From Prevotella sp. P2-180 (lineage in GTDB: Bacteria; Bacteroidota; Bacteroidia; Bacteroidales; Bacteroidaceae): a stretch of DNA of 64,000 nt. Made by a program: the position numbers and the translations under genes. Below the pieces are notes generated by a model that saw nothing but the letters and a program-made list of their open reading frames with translations, ran no database searches and was not told where the DNA came from. Numbering within the stretch: the stretch's first letter is position 1; the number at the start of each line of letters is the position of its first letter. The stretch covers positions 80,636-144,635 of the forward strand of contig NZ_NPJI01000082.1 in the NCBI RefSeq assembly GCF_002251435.1, written 5' to 3'. Of this stretch, positions 51,201 to 60,516 are shown piece by piece.

Positions 51201-51208
51201 TACCTTTG
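51201..51208 (+). promoter_or_regulatory. -7 box TACCTTTG of the efflux operon
   Basis: TACCTTTG followed by TAACAAAC, 29 bp before the adaptor gene ATG at 51237. Confidence 0.65.
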
Positions 51209-51236
51209 TAACAAACTATAGACAAATAAGATATTG

Positions 51237-52349
51237 ATGAAAGAGAAAACGAAGGAAAATATCCATAAATTGGCTTGGATGGCAGCTGCCGCCATAGTTG
51301 TTTGCACCTTCTGGTGGCTGTGGGACCAGTCGCAGGAGGAACCAGTGGAATATGCCCTCTGCAAAGTGGAGCCAAGGGACATCGAGGAGAGTATCACGGC
51401 GATGGGACACCTGGAAGCACGAGAGGAGATAATGGTGAGACCGCAAGCCACAGGCACCATTGCCGAAATGCTCGTGAAGGCGGGCGACAAGGTGAGCAAG
51501 GGACAACCTATCGCCCGAATCAGTGTGACGCCTAACACTGCCGGAGTGAGCGAAGCCAAAAACAGATGGGAGATTGCCCAACTGCAACGCGACGAGGCTA
51601 AGCGCGAATACCTGCGCATAAAGTCGCTGTATGAAAAGAAAGCCGTGGCCCGCCAAGACTACGAGAAGGCGGAGAGCGCATACCGTCAGGCCGAAACCGA
51701 AGTGCGCGGAGCAGCAGATGCCATGAGGGTGATGAAGACAGGCGAGAGTGTGGCTACTGCCAATGCCACCATCGTGCGCAGTCCTATCAGTGGCACAGTA
51801 ATCGACCTGCCGGTGAAGGCGGGCGATGCCGTTGTAGCCATTAGTGAATACTCCGAAGGCACCACGGTGGCTATAGTGGCAAGTATGGACGAGATTGTCT
51901 TCAAGGGACACGTGGATGAGACCGAGGTGGAGAACATACGCGCAGGGATGCCCGTCAGTATCATTGTAGGAGCGAAAAAGGGCGAGACCATCAAAGCCTC
52001 GTTGGAATACATATCCACAAAGAGCACCGAACGCAACGGCACTACCCTCTTTGAGGTAAAGGCGAGAGCATCGCTGCCCGAGGGTATGAGTATAAGGTCG
52101 GGATACAGTGCCAACGCCAAGATTGTCACCAACACCCATCGTGGAGTGCTGAGCGTGGACGAGGCTGCGGTGGAGTTCGACGATGCCACAGGCAAGGCTT
52201 TCGTGTGGATTCTCACCTCTGCTCCCGAGGACAAGACCAAGCAGGAATTCAAGCGAACACCCGTGGAATTGGGCTGCAGCGACGGACTATACGTGGAACT
52301 GACAAGCGGAGCGAAGCGTGGCGACCTGTTGAGAGGATTAGCGAAATAA
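51237..52349 (+). CDS. MacA/HlyD-type periplasmic adaptor
   Basis: This 370-residue membrane fusion protein has one N-terminal helix (LAWMAAAAIVVCTFWWLW). Lipoyl-like halves are EEIMVRPQATGTIAEMLVKA and VRSPISGTVIDLPVKAGDAV, separated by an alpha-hairpin (residues ~100-160) rich in Lys, Glu and Arg. A beta-barrel (FKGHVDETEVENIRAGMPVS) and membrane-proximal domain end the protein. It would link inner-membrane FtsX-type permeases to the TolC-like protein encoded next. It is first in a four-gene plus-strand operon. The preceding TTG in frame is not used. Confidence 0.9.
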   Translation: MKEKTKENIHKLAWMAAAAIVVCTFWWLWDQSQEEPVEYALCKVEPRDIEESITAMGHLEAREEIMVRPQATGTIAEMLVKAGDKVSKGQPIARISVTPNTAGVSEAKNRWEIAQLQRDEAKREYLRIKSLYEKKAVARQDYEKAESAYRQAETEVRGAADAMRVMKTGESVATANATIVRSPISGTVIDLPVKAGDAVVAISEYSEGTTVAIVASMDEIVFKGHVDETEVENIRAGMPVSIIVGAKKGETIKASLEYISTKSTERNGTTLFEVKARASLPEGMSIRSGYSANAKIVTNTHRGVLSVDEAAVEFDDATGKAFVWILTSAPEDKTKQEFKRTPVELGCSDGLYVELTSGAKRGDLLRGLAK

Positions 52350-52364
52350 CCAATTGCAAGGACT

Positions 52365-53651
52365 ATGACTACAAGAATCATACTATCACTATACTTGGCG
52401 TGCATGAGCATTGCCGTGAATGCACAGAAGCAATGGACTCTCGACGAGTGTATTGCATATGCCACACGCAACGACTTGACGCTGAAACGCTCTGACGTGG
52501 CGATAAGGACGCAGGAGGAGACATATAAGACGGCAAGCAAATCGTGGATGCCAACTGTGAATGCCGACCTCTCGGCTATGCTCAACTTCGGTATGAGTCT
52601 CGACCTGCTGCTCCGACAGAGTTTTGTATATGCCCCGGCTGTAGTAACCGCCGAACTGCCCATCGACATCAGTGGCGGCAGACGATTTGCCAAGAATGCG
52701 GAGGGAATGCAGTTGAAATCACTTGAGGAGGCACGAAACAAGGCGGAGAAAGACATCAGTATGAAGATTGCAATGGAATATCTGCAACTGCTCTATGCCA
52801 AGAGCCAATACCGCATAGTGGAGACCGAGCGCAAACTTGCCGCAGAACGGGTGGAGATGGTGAGGACACTCGTGGATGGAGGCAGCAGGAGCGAGGGTGA
52901 ACTGACAGAGGCCAACAGTTCGCTGACCGAGGCTGAATACAACTGTCTTGAAGCCATGCATCACATAGCCTCGGCACGATTGGCATTGGCACAAACGATC
53001 ATGCTCAACGACACTGCCGACTTTGACATTGCCGACATCGCAGAAAGCAACACTATGGAATGCGACTCGAACGACGTGAACAATAATGCCGCCATACGAC
53101 AACTCACCATGAAGATGGAGGCTGACAAATACCGACTCAAGGAGGCTAAGAGCGAACTTTATCCCAAACTGTCGCTCACGGGGGCATTGGGTATCTTCGG
53201 CTACTCGGCACTGAAGAGCGGTGAGTCGTATGAGGATTACAAGAAGTTCTGGAAAAACCACAACGAGGTGATTGCACTGAAGATGTCTATACCCATCTTC
53301 AACGCATATACCACAAGGGGAAAGATACGGCAGGCCACCCTCGCCGTGAGGGACACCCAACTCGCCATCGACGAGGAGAAGAAAAACCTGAGCGACAAAA
53401 TCGCCCAACTGCAACTCGCCATATCGCAATACGACGGACAACTCGCAAAGTTGCAGACATTGAGCGCACAGCGCGAACAGGCGTACGAATACCAAAAGAC
53501 AAGATATGAGGGTGGACTCGCCACTTGGCTCGAACTCATCGAGGCCGACTCTCGACTGCACGAGGCAAGACTACAGTCTGAACAGACAAGGATGAAACTC
53601 AATATGAGTAGGCAAATACTAGCGTTATACTTTGGAAGTAGGGGAAGTTAA
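52365..53651 (+). CDS. TolC-family outer membrane efflux protein
   Basis: This 428-residue protein has a signal peptide (MTTRIILSLYLACMSIAVNA) followed by QKQWTLDECIAYATRNDLTL, the usual start of outer membrane efflux proteins. Two long coiled-coil repeat halves are visible (about 100-210 and 310-420), with GGSRSEGELTEANSSLTEAE in the first and YEGGLATWLELIEADSRL in the second. It should form the trimeric exit duct for the adaptor gene 15 bp upstream and the permeases downstream. Confidence 0.9.
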   Translation: MTTRIILSLYLACMSIAVNAQKQWTLDECIAYATRNDLTLKRSDVAIRTQEETYKTASKSWMPTVNADLSAMLNFGMSLDLLLRQSFVYAPAVVTAELPIDISGGRRFAKNAEGMQLKSLEEARNKAEKDISMKIAMEYLQLLYAKSQYRIVETERKLAAERVEMVRTLVDGGSRSEGELTEANSSLTEAEYNCLEAMHHIASARLALAQTIMLNDTADFDIADIAESNTMECDSNDVNNNAAIRQLTMKMEADKYRLKEAKSELYPKLSLTGALGIFGYSALKSGESYEDYKKFWKNHNEVIALKMSIPIFNAYTTRGKIRQATLAVRDTQLAIDEEKKNLSDKIAQLQLAISQYDGQLAKLQTLSAQREQAYEYQKTRYEGGLATWLELIEADSRLHEARLQSEQTRMKLNMSRQILALYFGSRGS

Positions 53652-53657
53652 GGACGA

Positions 53658-54917
53658 ATGAGAAAAGAACTGTTGGCTGACGTCTTACTGTCGATGCGAA
53701 TAAACAAAGGGCGCATACGACTCACCGGCTTTTCGATAGCATGGGGAATATTCATCCTCATACTGCTGATAGGAGCCGGAAGGGGACTTGTCAACGGTAT
53801 GGAACGGATATACGGGTCGAATGTCAATGCCACAGTGAAGGTTACCACAGGAACCACTTCCGTACCCTGGAACGGTTATGGCAAGGACAGGAAGATATGG
53901 ATCGAGGAGAAGGATGCCGCCCTATTGGGAGAGAAACTCGCAAAATATGTGGAGCACGCCATACCTATCAAGGCCATGCGCAACGTGGAGATAGCATGCG
54001 GAAAGGAACACGTGATGCGCACCGTGAACGGCACTTCAACAAAATTCATGGAGGCTATGGACGCAAGGATTGTGGCAGGACGAAGTATCGACGCCCTCGA
54101 CATGAACATGGCACGCAGTGTGTGCGTTATTTCATTGACAACCGTGAAAGCCCTGCTCAAGACATCGAGGGCTGAGGACGCAATAGGCATGACTGTGAAA
54201 TTGGCCGACCGACCCTTCACCATCGTGGGAGTGTATAAGCCCACCAAACAATATGTGGCACAAAACGACGTGTTCGCACCTGTCACAACCATCACCCAAC
54301 TGTTTGTGCACTACAACCGACTGACGGCAATATGGCTGAAAATGAAAAAGTTGAAAGACTGCGAAGAGAACGCCACATTCACTTCCGCACTAAAACACAT
54401 ACTTGCCAACGCCCGGAATTTCTCGCCACGCGACCCGAGTGCACTGTTGATATTCAATATGTACGACGAATATCTCGTGACGATGGACACACTACATTCC
54501 ATACAGTCGTTCGTATGGATTGTGGGCTTCGCCACACTGCTTGGCGGTGTGGTGGGTGTGTCGAACATCATGCTCATCACAGTGAGGGAGCGCACAAGGG
54601 AATTCGGAGTGATGAGAGCCTTGGGCTGCCACAAGTCATACATCTTCCTATTGGTCACAATCGAGGCATTGATAATATCATTCCTCTCGGGAATGGTGGG
54701 AATGCTCTGCGGATTGGGTTGCCTGAAGGCTCTTGGCGACATTGCCGAGATGGCTGCCGGCGACGGAACCTTGGTGTTCGTCAATCCCAATGTGCCGTTC
54801 TACACTACATTGACAATCACCGCCATCATCATCATCACAGGTGTGATTGCGGGATATATACCTGCACGCCAAGCCGGGAAGATGAAGATTGTAGATGCAT
54901 TGGTATTCACTAAATAA
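53658..54917 (+). CDS. MacB-like ABC transporter permease (FtsX domain), first copy
   Basis: This 419-residue permease has an N-terminal membrane helix (FSIAWGIFILILLIGAGRGL), a large periplasmic MacB_PCD domain (about 50-270), and three C-terminal helices of the FtsX core. The marker SNIMLITVRERTREFGVMRALG is the coupling region that contacts the ATPase. There is no fused nucleotide-binding domain, unlike MacB itself. The gene is 6 bp after tolC and 9 bp before its paralogue; the two probably form a heterodimer. Confidence 0.9.
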   Translation: MRKELLADVLLSMRINKGRIRLTGFSIAWGIFILILLIGAGRGLVNGMERIYGSNVNATVKVTTGTTSVPWNGYGKDRKIWIEEKDAALLGEKLAKYVEHAIPIKAMRNVEIACGKEHVMRTVNGTSTKFMEAMDARIVAGRSIDALDMNMARSVCVISLTTVKALLKTSRAEDAIGMTVKLADRPFTIVGVYKPTKQYVAQNDVFAPVTTITQLFVHYNRLTAIWLKMKKLKDCEENATFTSALKHILANARNFSPRDPSALLIFNMYDEYLVTMDTLHSIQSFVWIVGFATLLGGVVGVSNIMLITVRERTREFGVMRALGCHKSYIFLLVTIEALIISFLSGMVGMLCGLGCLKALGDIAEMAAGDGTLVFVNPNVPFYTTLTITAIIIITGVIAGYIPARQAGKMKIVDALVFTK

Positions 54918-54926
54918 TTATTCGTT

Positions 54927-56165
54927 ATGAGGGATATACTACAGAACATAATGCGACAGAAGACACGCTCGCTGCTCACTGGCTTTGGCGTGTTCTGGGG
55001 TATGTTCATGATGGTGGTGCTGCTCAGTGTCAACAAGGGCGTCGAACAGGGATTCGTGGGACGATCGGTGAGTATGTCGGGCAATAATATCGAGATTGAG
55101 CCTCAACCTACAACCATGAATTACAAGGGTATGAAGCGCGACAGGATATGGCATCTGCGCAACTCGGACATCGACGCCGTACGACGACAGTTTGCCGACA
55201 AGATAAGTTATGTATCAGGAATCAACTTCGAGGACTACAGCAATGTGGCGATAGGCAAAAGGAGCGGTTCGTATATCATACAAGGTGTCACTCCCGAATA
55301 TCTCGTCTCGATACCACAACGCGTTATCTACGGCAGATATATCAACACCATCGACATACAGCGCAAGCGGAAGGTGTGCGTAATAGGCGAGGACGTATAT
55401 AAACAACTCTTCGACAGCGACACCGACCCATGCGGACAGACCATCACCATCAGGGATATACCATACACGATCGCAGGTGTGGCAAAATGCACCAACCGCC
55501 AGTTTGCCGAAGACCTCAACGTGTCGCCTGTAATACAAATGCCTCTCACCACATGCCAATCCATCTTCGGGCGCAACAACGATATTGACCTCATCACCGT
55601 GGGAATGAAGGATATGTATCCCATGACGGAGTGGGACAAACCAGTCATCTCGTTTATCAAGGAACGGCATAAGATTCATCCTGCCGACGACGAGGCTCTG
55701 AAGGTGTATAACACAGCCCAATACCAGGAAGAGGTGGCAATGGCAACAATGGGACTTACTATCCTATGCTGGCTTGTGGGCATAGGCACACTGCTTGCCG
55801 GACTCATCGGAATATCCAACGTGATGCAGGTGTCGGTGAAGGAGCGCACCAAGGAGATTGGCATATATAGGGCTTTGGGGGCAAGTCCGAGGGTTATCAT
55901 AAGGCAGATATTGACAGAATGTCTTGTCCTCGCTCTGACTACAGGATTCCTTGGCATGATAGCCGGTCTGAGCGCCGTCTCAGCCCTAAGGAGCAGTTTG
56001 GCTGCGGGAGCCACCGACGACGACATGCTCACCAATCCCTACGCCCCCTTCCTCATAACCATCATCTCATTCATCATCCTCGTAGGTGGAGCCGTGGCTG
56101 CCGGATGGCGACCGGTGAAGCAAGCAATGAAGATCAAGGCTATCGACGCCTTGAGGCAAGAATGA
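54927..56165 (+). CDS. MacB-like ABC transporter permease (FtsX domain), second copy
   Basis: This 412-residue paralogue of the preceding gene has the N-terminal helix FGVFWGMFMMVVLLSVNKGV, a periplasmic MacB_PCD domain, and the FtsX core with SNVMQVSVKERTKEIGIYRA. Three C-terminal helices end in the basic KQAMKIKAIDALRQE. In related Bacteroidota operons an ABC ATPase gene (LolD-like) accompanies this pair. Here none follows; a fragment of an unrelated AAA ATPase gene begins 10 bp after the stop. The ATPase must come from elsewhere in the genome. Confidence 0.9.
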   Translation: MRDILQNIMRQKTRSLLTGFGVFWGMFMMVVLLSVNKGVEQGFVGRSVSMSGNNIEIEPQPTTMNYKGMKRDRIWHLRNSDIDAVRRQFADKISYVSGINFEDYSNVAIGKRSGSYIIQGVTPEYLVSIPQRVIYGRYINTIDIQRKRKVCVIGEDVYKQLFDSDTDPCGQTITIRDIPYTIAGVAKCTNRQFAEDLNVSPVIQMPLTTCQSIFGRNNDIDLITVGMKDMYPMTEWDKPVISFIKERHKIHPADDEALKVYNTAQYQEEVAMATMGLTILCWLVGIGTLLAGLIGISNVMQVSVKERTKEIGIYRALGASPRVIIRQILTECLVLALTTGFLGMIAGLSAVSALRSSLAAGATDDDMLTNPYAPFLITIISFIILVGGAVAAGWRPVKQAMKIKAIDALRQE

Positions 56166-56175
56166 CTGTTATTTT

Positions 56176-56312
56176 TCAATTCTCCCAGGGAGAAGACAAA
56201 GAGCCGGAAGGCCTTGATCTCGACATTCATCACCACATTTGGAGTGGCAAATGGTAGGCATAAAAGCATTGTTGACAGCGAGGTGACAATGGACGACTTG
56301 TTCGGATTATGA
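56176..56312 (+). pseudogene. C-terminal fragment of an AAA-family ATPase gene
   Basis: Codons from about 56176 to the TGA ending near 56312 read FFNSPREKTKSRKALISTFI, then TTFGVANGRHKSIVDSEVTM and DDLFGL. That is the characteristic C-terminus of Bacteroidota AAA ATPases of the ATP-binding/DUF234-like group. There is no start and the rest of the protein is absent. Confidence 0.65.
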
Positions 56313-56320
56313 AGAGAAAA

Positions 56321-56460
56321 CTAATAATTCTCAATAGCCTTCATTCGCTCCCTGCGTTTCTTTGCCGACACCTTGCGGCGGAAGATGCTCAGGAAGTCAT
56401 GGCCTGAGGGCTTGGGCATCGACTTGCCTTGCTCCTTGAGCTTTGATCCCCTGTCCCGTT
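56321..56460 (-). pseudogene. Unidentified C-terminal gene fragment
   Basis: A minus-strand frame ending in TAG at 56321-56323 reads SMPKPSGHDFLSIFRRKVSA, then KKRRERMKAIENY. It is highly basic and fits a gene end, but the upstream part dissolves into a CCCTGTCCCG repeat near 56450. I do not recognise the family. Confidence 0.3.
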
Positions 56461-56476
56461 TGTCATCTGTAAGGTA

Positions 56477-57976
56477 TCATTTGAACTTCCATTCGTCGAA
56501 GGTGATATTGTTTCCTTTCAGGATAAAACAGAGGTCCATTGTGCCTGTCATATTCGTTTGAAGTTGGGATTCTATGAGTTTCATTTGCGGGGTACCAACT
56601 TTGATTGAAGCTATGACTTCTCCGTCCGGCCTATCCCGGCGAACTTCTATGATTCCGTTTCCGGATGCCTTAATTTCCAGACTGGAAGGTACTTTGTTGA
56701 ATTCCACACCTCTGACAGCAATGATGCCAGTCTTGTTGGGAACGGTAACGGCATACATGTCCCCGATGCTTTTTCCATTTGTGAACTTGACACCTTGTGT
56801 GGCTGCTGTGGTTTCGGCCTGCTGGATGATGAACGGGTTCATAGGCTGTATCTGTTTTACGCCTTTCAGAGTCTGATTACCCATGTGGATATTCACAGTA
56901 TTCTCGTCAACTTGTATTTCATCGACACAAACATTACGAAAACCAGCTGTTGTATTGAAACTATGTTGCAAACTCATTGTGTGATAGAATACATACCATT
57001 TCCCGCGGAATTTGTGTAGATGTGTATGATTGTTGCTGTAGTCAAATCCATAATCTCCAGGGTTTTTCATATAGTTGTGCTGGTATTTCCAACTTTTGGT
57101 TACCAGCGGAGTTTTGCTAGTCATGTAACTCATGCAACAGGTGGTTGGTTTCTCTGTCGGGAGAGGCCAGTCGCTAAAATCTTGCCAATCTATGTTATAA
57201 GTATAAACGTATGTGCCGTTGATGTAGTTTAATTCGTTTGCTTCGAAATGATGGGGAGCCCGGATGGGCTTTATCGGGCCATCCACACTAATCATGTCTT
57301 TTCCCAAACGCATAATGCGAGCACATCCTCCGCCTACTGTCAACCAACCTTTTCCTTTGTCATCGATGACTACACCCGGATCGAAAGCAGCTTTGCATTC
57401 TCCTGCTATGCCGGGAGTGTTTGTGTCTACCAAACTATGATTCAGCGGGCTTGACCACGGTCCTATGGGGGATGTGGATGTCAGCACTGCAGTTCCACCC
57501 CCGCTATTGGAGAAATAGAGGTAGAAGTGAGTCTTGCCGTCCGCTTCCTCACGTTTTGCAATCGACGGTGCCCATGATGTTTGTATCCATGGGGCGATGC
57601 TGTCTGTTTTAATAAATCCGTGATAGGTCCAGTTTGTCATGTCATCGGTAGACATCATCACCAGAGATTTGATGTATTCGTAGGAGTTTTTTCCGTAACC
57701 GCCTATTATCTCATATTGTTGCTGATCGTTTGTTGCGTACACATAAAGTCTGCCATTATATTCTAATGCAGTTGGATCCGCTGTAAACATAAAATCCAGC
57801 AGAGGATTTCCATATCCTGTGGTCAGTTTAGGGGAAACGTCCGGCATGGTTACATAAGGCACGGAATCATTTTGCAGGGACAGATTTTCTCCGGCCCGCG
57901 CATTTTGCTGGTTAGATATCATACATGCAGCAATGACCATTGATAAAATGGGGGTCTGGATGTTTTTCTTTTTCAT
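56477..57976 (-). CDS. GH43-type glycoside hydrolase with C-terminal carbohydrate-binding domain
   Basis: This 499-residue secreted enzyme has a signal peptide (MKKKNIQTPILSMVIAACMI). The five-bladed propeller of GH43 shows the general base in FTADPTALEYNGRLYVYATN (D67), the AAFDPGVVIDD aspartate, and the acid glutamate in HHFEANELNYINGTYVYTYN. Residues ~375-499 resemble a CBM6-type beta-sandwich (QAETTAATQGVKF, then VRGVEFNKVPSSLEIKASGN). Likely substrates are arabinose- or xylose-containing plant polysaccharides. A TAACTTTG box at 58028-58035 (minus) lies 52 bp upstream. No SusC/D or other CAZyme is adjacent. Confidence 0.9.
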   Translation of the reverse strand: MKKKNIQTPILSMVIAACMISNQQNARAGENLSLQNDSVPYVTMPDVSPKLTTGYGNPLLDFMFTADPTALEYNGRLYVYATNDQQQYEIIGGYGKNSYEYIKSLVMMSTDDMTNWTYHGFIKTDSIAPWIQTSWAPSIAKREEADGKTHFYLYFSNSGGGTAVLTSTSPIGPWSSPLNHSLVDTNTPGIAGECKAAFDPGVVIDDKGKGWLTVGGGCARIMRLGKDMISVDGPIKPIRAPHHFEANELNYINGTYVYTYNIDWQDFSDWPLPTEKPTTCCMSYMTSKTPLVTKSWKYQHNYMKNPGDYGFDYSNNHTHLHKFRGKWYVFYHTMSLQHSFNTTAGFRNVCVDEIQVDENTVNIHMGNQTLKGVKQIQPMNPFIIQQAETTAATQGVKFTNGKSIGDMYAVTVPNKTGIIAVRGVEFNKVPSSLEIKASGNGIIEVRRDRPDGEVIASIKVGTPQMKLIESQLQTNMTGTMDLCFILKGNNITFDEWKFK

Positions 57977-58027
57977 TGTATATTTGGTTTAAAATGGTAA
58001 TATGTTCGTTTATTGGAAAAATTACTG

Positions 58028-58035
58028 CAAAGTTA
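58028..58035 (-). promoter_or_regulatory. -7 box TAACTTTG of the GH43 gene
   Basis: TAACTTTG on the minus strand followed by CAGTAA. Divergent from the xpt promoter about 70 bp away. Confidence 0.6.
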
Positions 58036-58100
58036 CGTATAAAAAGCCTATCTACAAACTTTTTTTATCCTCATTTTACCTTTTTTTATAAAAAAAGCAT

Positions 58101-58108
58101 TACCTTTG
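58101..58108 (+). promoter_or_regulatory. -7 box TACCTTTG of xpt-pbuX
   Basis: TACCTTTG followed by CACAAA, 23 bp before the xpt ATG. The leader is too short for a purine riboswitch, so control must be by other means. Confidence 0.65.
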
Positions 58109-58130
58109 CACAAATACTAAAATACAACTT

Positions 58131-58709
58131 ATGAATTTCCTCGAAGAAAAAATCATTGAAGACGGTGTTATCAAGAAAGGTAACATCCTAAAGGTTGACA
58201 ACTTCCTCAACCATCAGATAGACGTCGATATCATTCGACAGATAGCTTATGAGTTCAAACGTAGGTTCCGCGGCAAAGAGGTGAACAAAATCCTCACCAT
58301 CGAGGCAAGCGGCATTGCCATTGCCACACTGCTCGGCGACCTCTACGACGTGCCCGTGGTTTTCGCAAAGAAAGGCGAGACGGCAAACAGCACCGACGAC
58401 AAGTACGTTTCCCAAGCCTATTCCTTCACCCACAAGCGAATGAACAACGTCTTCGTCTCACGTCCCTATCTCAACGCCACCGACAAGGTGCTTATTGTCG
58501 ATGACTTCCTTGCCGACGGACAGGCTGCCCAAGCCCTCATCGACATCGTCCATCAGGCAGGCGGCGAAGTCGTTGGCATCGGCATAGCCATTGAGAAAGG
58601 CCAGCAGCAAGGCGGACGAATACTGCGCGAAGCCGGCTACCATCTTGAGTCCATCGCCATACTGAACTCAATGGACTATGAGACACAGAAAATAGAATTT
58701 TTCAGTTAA
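58131..58709 (+). CDS. xpt: Xanthine phosphoribosyltransferase
   Basis: This 192-residue cytoplasmic enzyme converts xanthine and PRPP to XMP in purine salvage. The N-terminus (FLEEKIIEDGVIKKGNILKV) and NHQIDVDIIRQI are typical of Xpt. The EASGIAIATLLG segment and the PRPP-binding loop VLIVDDFLADGQAAQAL are intact. The length equals that of known Xpt proteins. It starts 2 bp before the permease gene, forming a two-gene operon. Confidence 0.95.
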   Translation: MNFLEEKIIEDGVIKKGNILKVDNFLNHQIDVDIIRQIAYEFKRRFRGKEVNKILTIEASGIAIATLLGDLYDVPVVFAKKGETANSTDDKYVSQAYSFTHKRMNNVFVSRPYLNATDKVLIVDDFLADGQAAQALIDIVHQAGGEVVGIGIAIEKGQQQGGRILREAGYHLESIAILNSMDYETQKIEFFS

Positions 58710-58711
58710 TC

Positions 58712-60013
58712 ATGAACAGCATTTACGAACTCGACGGTCGTGTGTCCATAGCAAAGGCGTTGCCTTTCGGTCTTCAACACATTTTGGCAATGTTCGTTGC
58801 CAACATCACACCTATTATTATTCTCTCCACTGTCGTTGGCATCGACAAGGGGATAAGTGTCGCACTGATACAAAACTGTATGGTCATCGCCGGCATCGGC
58901 ACACTCATACAGCTCTATCCCATTTGGCGCATAGGTTCACGCCTTCCCATCGTCATGGGCATCTCCTTCACCTTCCTTTCCCTCGCCATCATCATTGCCA
59001 CAACCCAAGGCATGGGCACACTGATGGGAGCTGTAATCGTTGGTGGCATTGTGGAAGGCTGTCTCGGACTCTTCCCTAACAAATGGACAAAACTCATTCC
59101 CCACGTCGTGGCGGCAACAGTGGTGGCGGCTATCGGTATCTCGCTGCTGCCCATAGGCACCAACAGCTTCGGCGGCGGACAAGGGGCAACCGACTTCGGC
59201 AGCGCCGCCAACTGGACAGTAGGCTCCATCACGCTCTTGGCATGTCTGCTTGCCTTCGTCTTTGGCAAAGGCATAGTCCGTTCGCTCTCCATCCTCATCG
59301 GTTTGGTCATTGGCTACATAGTTGCTCTCTGTATGGGAATGGTCAGTTTCGACGCGTTGAACGGCATTCCTGCCTTCTCGCTCCCTCGTTTCCTTCCCTT
59401 CACTCCTGAGTTCCGTCTCGACGCCATTCTTGCCATAGTCTGCGTCTATCTCGTCTCCGCCACTGAGACCATCGGCGACACATCGGCAATCTGCTCAGGC
59501 GCACTCGGACGCAATGTCCACAAAAAGGAGATGGGAGCTTCGGTGGCTTGCGACGGTTTCGTCAGCACCATTGCGGGACTCTTCGGCTGCACGCCAATCA
59601 CCTCGTTCTCGCAGAACGTAGGACTTGCCGCCCTCACCAGGGTTGTCAACCGCTTTGCCATTGCCACAGGAGCCGTTGTCCTTATTCTCAGCGGCTTTGT
59701 GCCAGCCATTGGCGCCATTCTTGCCACCATTCCGCAAGCCGTTCTCGGCGGCTGCACTATAATGATGTTCGGAAGCATTGTCTTTGCCAGTTTTGGCATG
59801 ATGGCTCGTTGCGGTTTCTCCCAGCGCAACATGGTCATCGTCAGTCTCTCGCTTGCCATTGGCCTCGGCTTCACCTCCGTGCCAGCCATCTTCGACATCT
59901 TCCCCCAACTCGTCCGCACCGTCTTCGCCCAAAACAGTGTAGCCCTAGTCTTCCTAATCGCCATTGTCCTTAACCTCGTGTTGCCAAAGGAGAAGGAAGA
60001 AAAAGAAGAATAA
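58712..60013 (+). CDS. pbuX: NCS2-family xanthine/uracil permease
   Basis: This 433-residue protein has 14 predicted membrane segments. NCS2 signatures are visible: LPFGLQHILAMFVANITPII at the start, the motif VSATETIGDTSAI with the substrate-binding glutamate region, and GCTPITSFSQNVGLAALT. Co-transcription with xpt points to xanthine uptake. The C-terminus is highly charged (KEKEEKEE). Most of the large overlapping minus-strand frames here are shadows of this GC-rich gene. Confidence 0.9.
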   Translation: MNSIYELDGRVSIAKALPFGLQHILAMFVANITPIIILSTVVGIDKGISVALIQNCMVIAGIGTLIQLYPIWRIGSRLPIVMGISFTFLSLAIIIATTQGMGTLMGAVIVGGIVEGCLGLFPNKWTKLIPHVVAATVVAAIGISLLPIGTNSFGGGQGATDFGSAANWTVGSITLLACLLAFVFGKGIVRSLSILIGLVIGYIVALCMGMVSFDALNGIPAFSLPRFLPFTPEFRLDAILAIVCVYLVSATETIGDTSAICSGALGRNVHKKEMGASVACDGFVSTIAGLFGCTPITSFSQNVGLAALTRVVNRFAIATGAVVLILSGFVPAIGAILATIPQAVLGGCTIMMFGSIVFASFGMMARCGFSQRNMVIVSLSLAIGLGFTSVPAIFDIFPQLVRTVFAQNSVALVFLIAIVLNLVLPKEKEEKEE

Positions 60014-60026
60014 ACCATAAACGGTA

Positions 60027-60118
60027 CAGGGGACAAGTCAGTGTCCTGCGGAAAAGCCTCGTCTCGCCCGTAGCCTGAGAAAAATGGGTAGGACACTGAC
60101 CTGTCCCCTGTCCCGCCC
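60027..60118. repeat. 92-bp dispersed palindromic element, copy 2
   Basis: Arms 60027-60047 and 60090-60110. The unit is identical to 46531-46622 except for one G-to-A change in the left arm at 60035. It follows pbuX by 13 bp and could act as its transcription end. Confidence 0.9.
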
Positions 60119-60243
60119 GGGCCGATGAACCTGCCCCCAGTGATTCTCTTGACCCGAAAAAAAACAAGAAAAATCAAAAATAGTTTGGTGGTTTGATATT
60201 TAATTTGTAATTTTGCCTCCGAAAGAATTAAATATATAAATGT

Positions 60244-60516
60244 ATGAACACGACATTGACTATTGAAAACATATACAATATGTTGTCTTCGTTGAGCGTA
60301 AGCAACAAGAAATGGTTAGCCGACCATTTGTATGAAGACATTTCTGGTGTTCAAGTCAGACATCGTCGTGGTGGAAAGTCTGACGAGGAACTCGAAGCAG
60401 AACTTAGTGGTTTCCCCTCTCTCGACATGAATGATTATGCTCCCTTAACGGACGAGCAATTCAAAGGATTGATTCATTCGCGACCTGTTCCCCAAAGTAT
60501 TGAAAAATGGTTATGA
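60244..60516 (+). CDS. Probable antitoxin of a PemK/MazF-like pair
   Basis: This 90-residue protein has a helical N-terminus (TIENIYNMLSSLSVSNKKWL) and an acidic, proline-containing C-terminus (DMNDYAPLTDEQFKGLIHSR), a layout typical of small antitoxins. The -33/-7 boxes TTTG (60184-60187) and TAATTTTG (60208-60215), 20 bp apart, lie upstream. Its stop overlaps the start of the toxin-like gene (ATGA). The family was not recognised by motif; the assignment is by context. Confidence 0.6.
   Translation: MNTTLTIENIYNMLSSLSVSNKKWLADHLYEDISGVQVRHRRGGKSDEELEAELSGFPSLDMNDYAPLTDEQFKGLIHSRPVPQSIEKWL

Noticed and set aside
51216..52756. Long minus-strand frames (307 and 356 codons) opposite the adaptor and tolC genes
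   Set aside because: Both are antisense to well-supported plus-strand efflux genes, with biased composition and no motif.
58109..58130. Purine riboswitch upstream of xpt
   Set aside because: Only about 20 nt separate the predicted start of transcription from the ATG, too short for the aptamer.
59446..60177. 243-codon minus-strand frame opposite pbuX
   Set aside because: It lies entirely antisense to a clear NCS2 permease and runs into the 92-bp repeat; the composition reflects GC-rich codons of the real gene.
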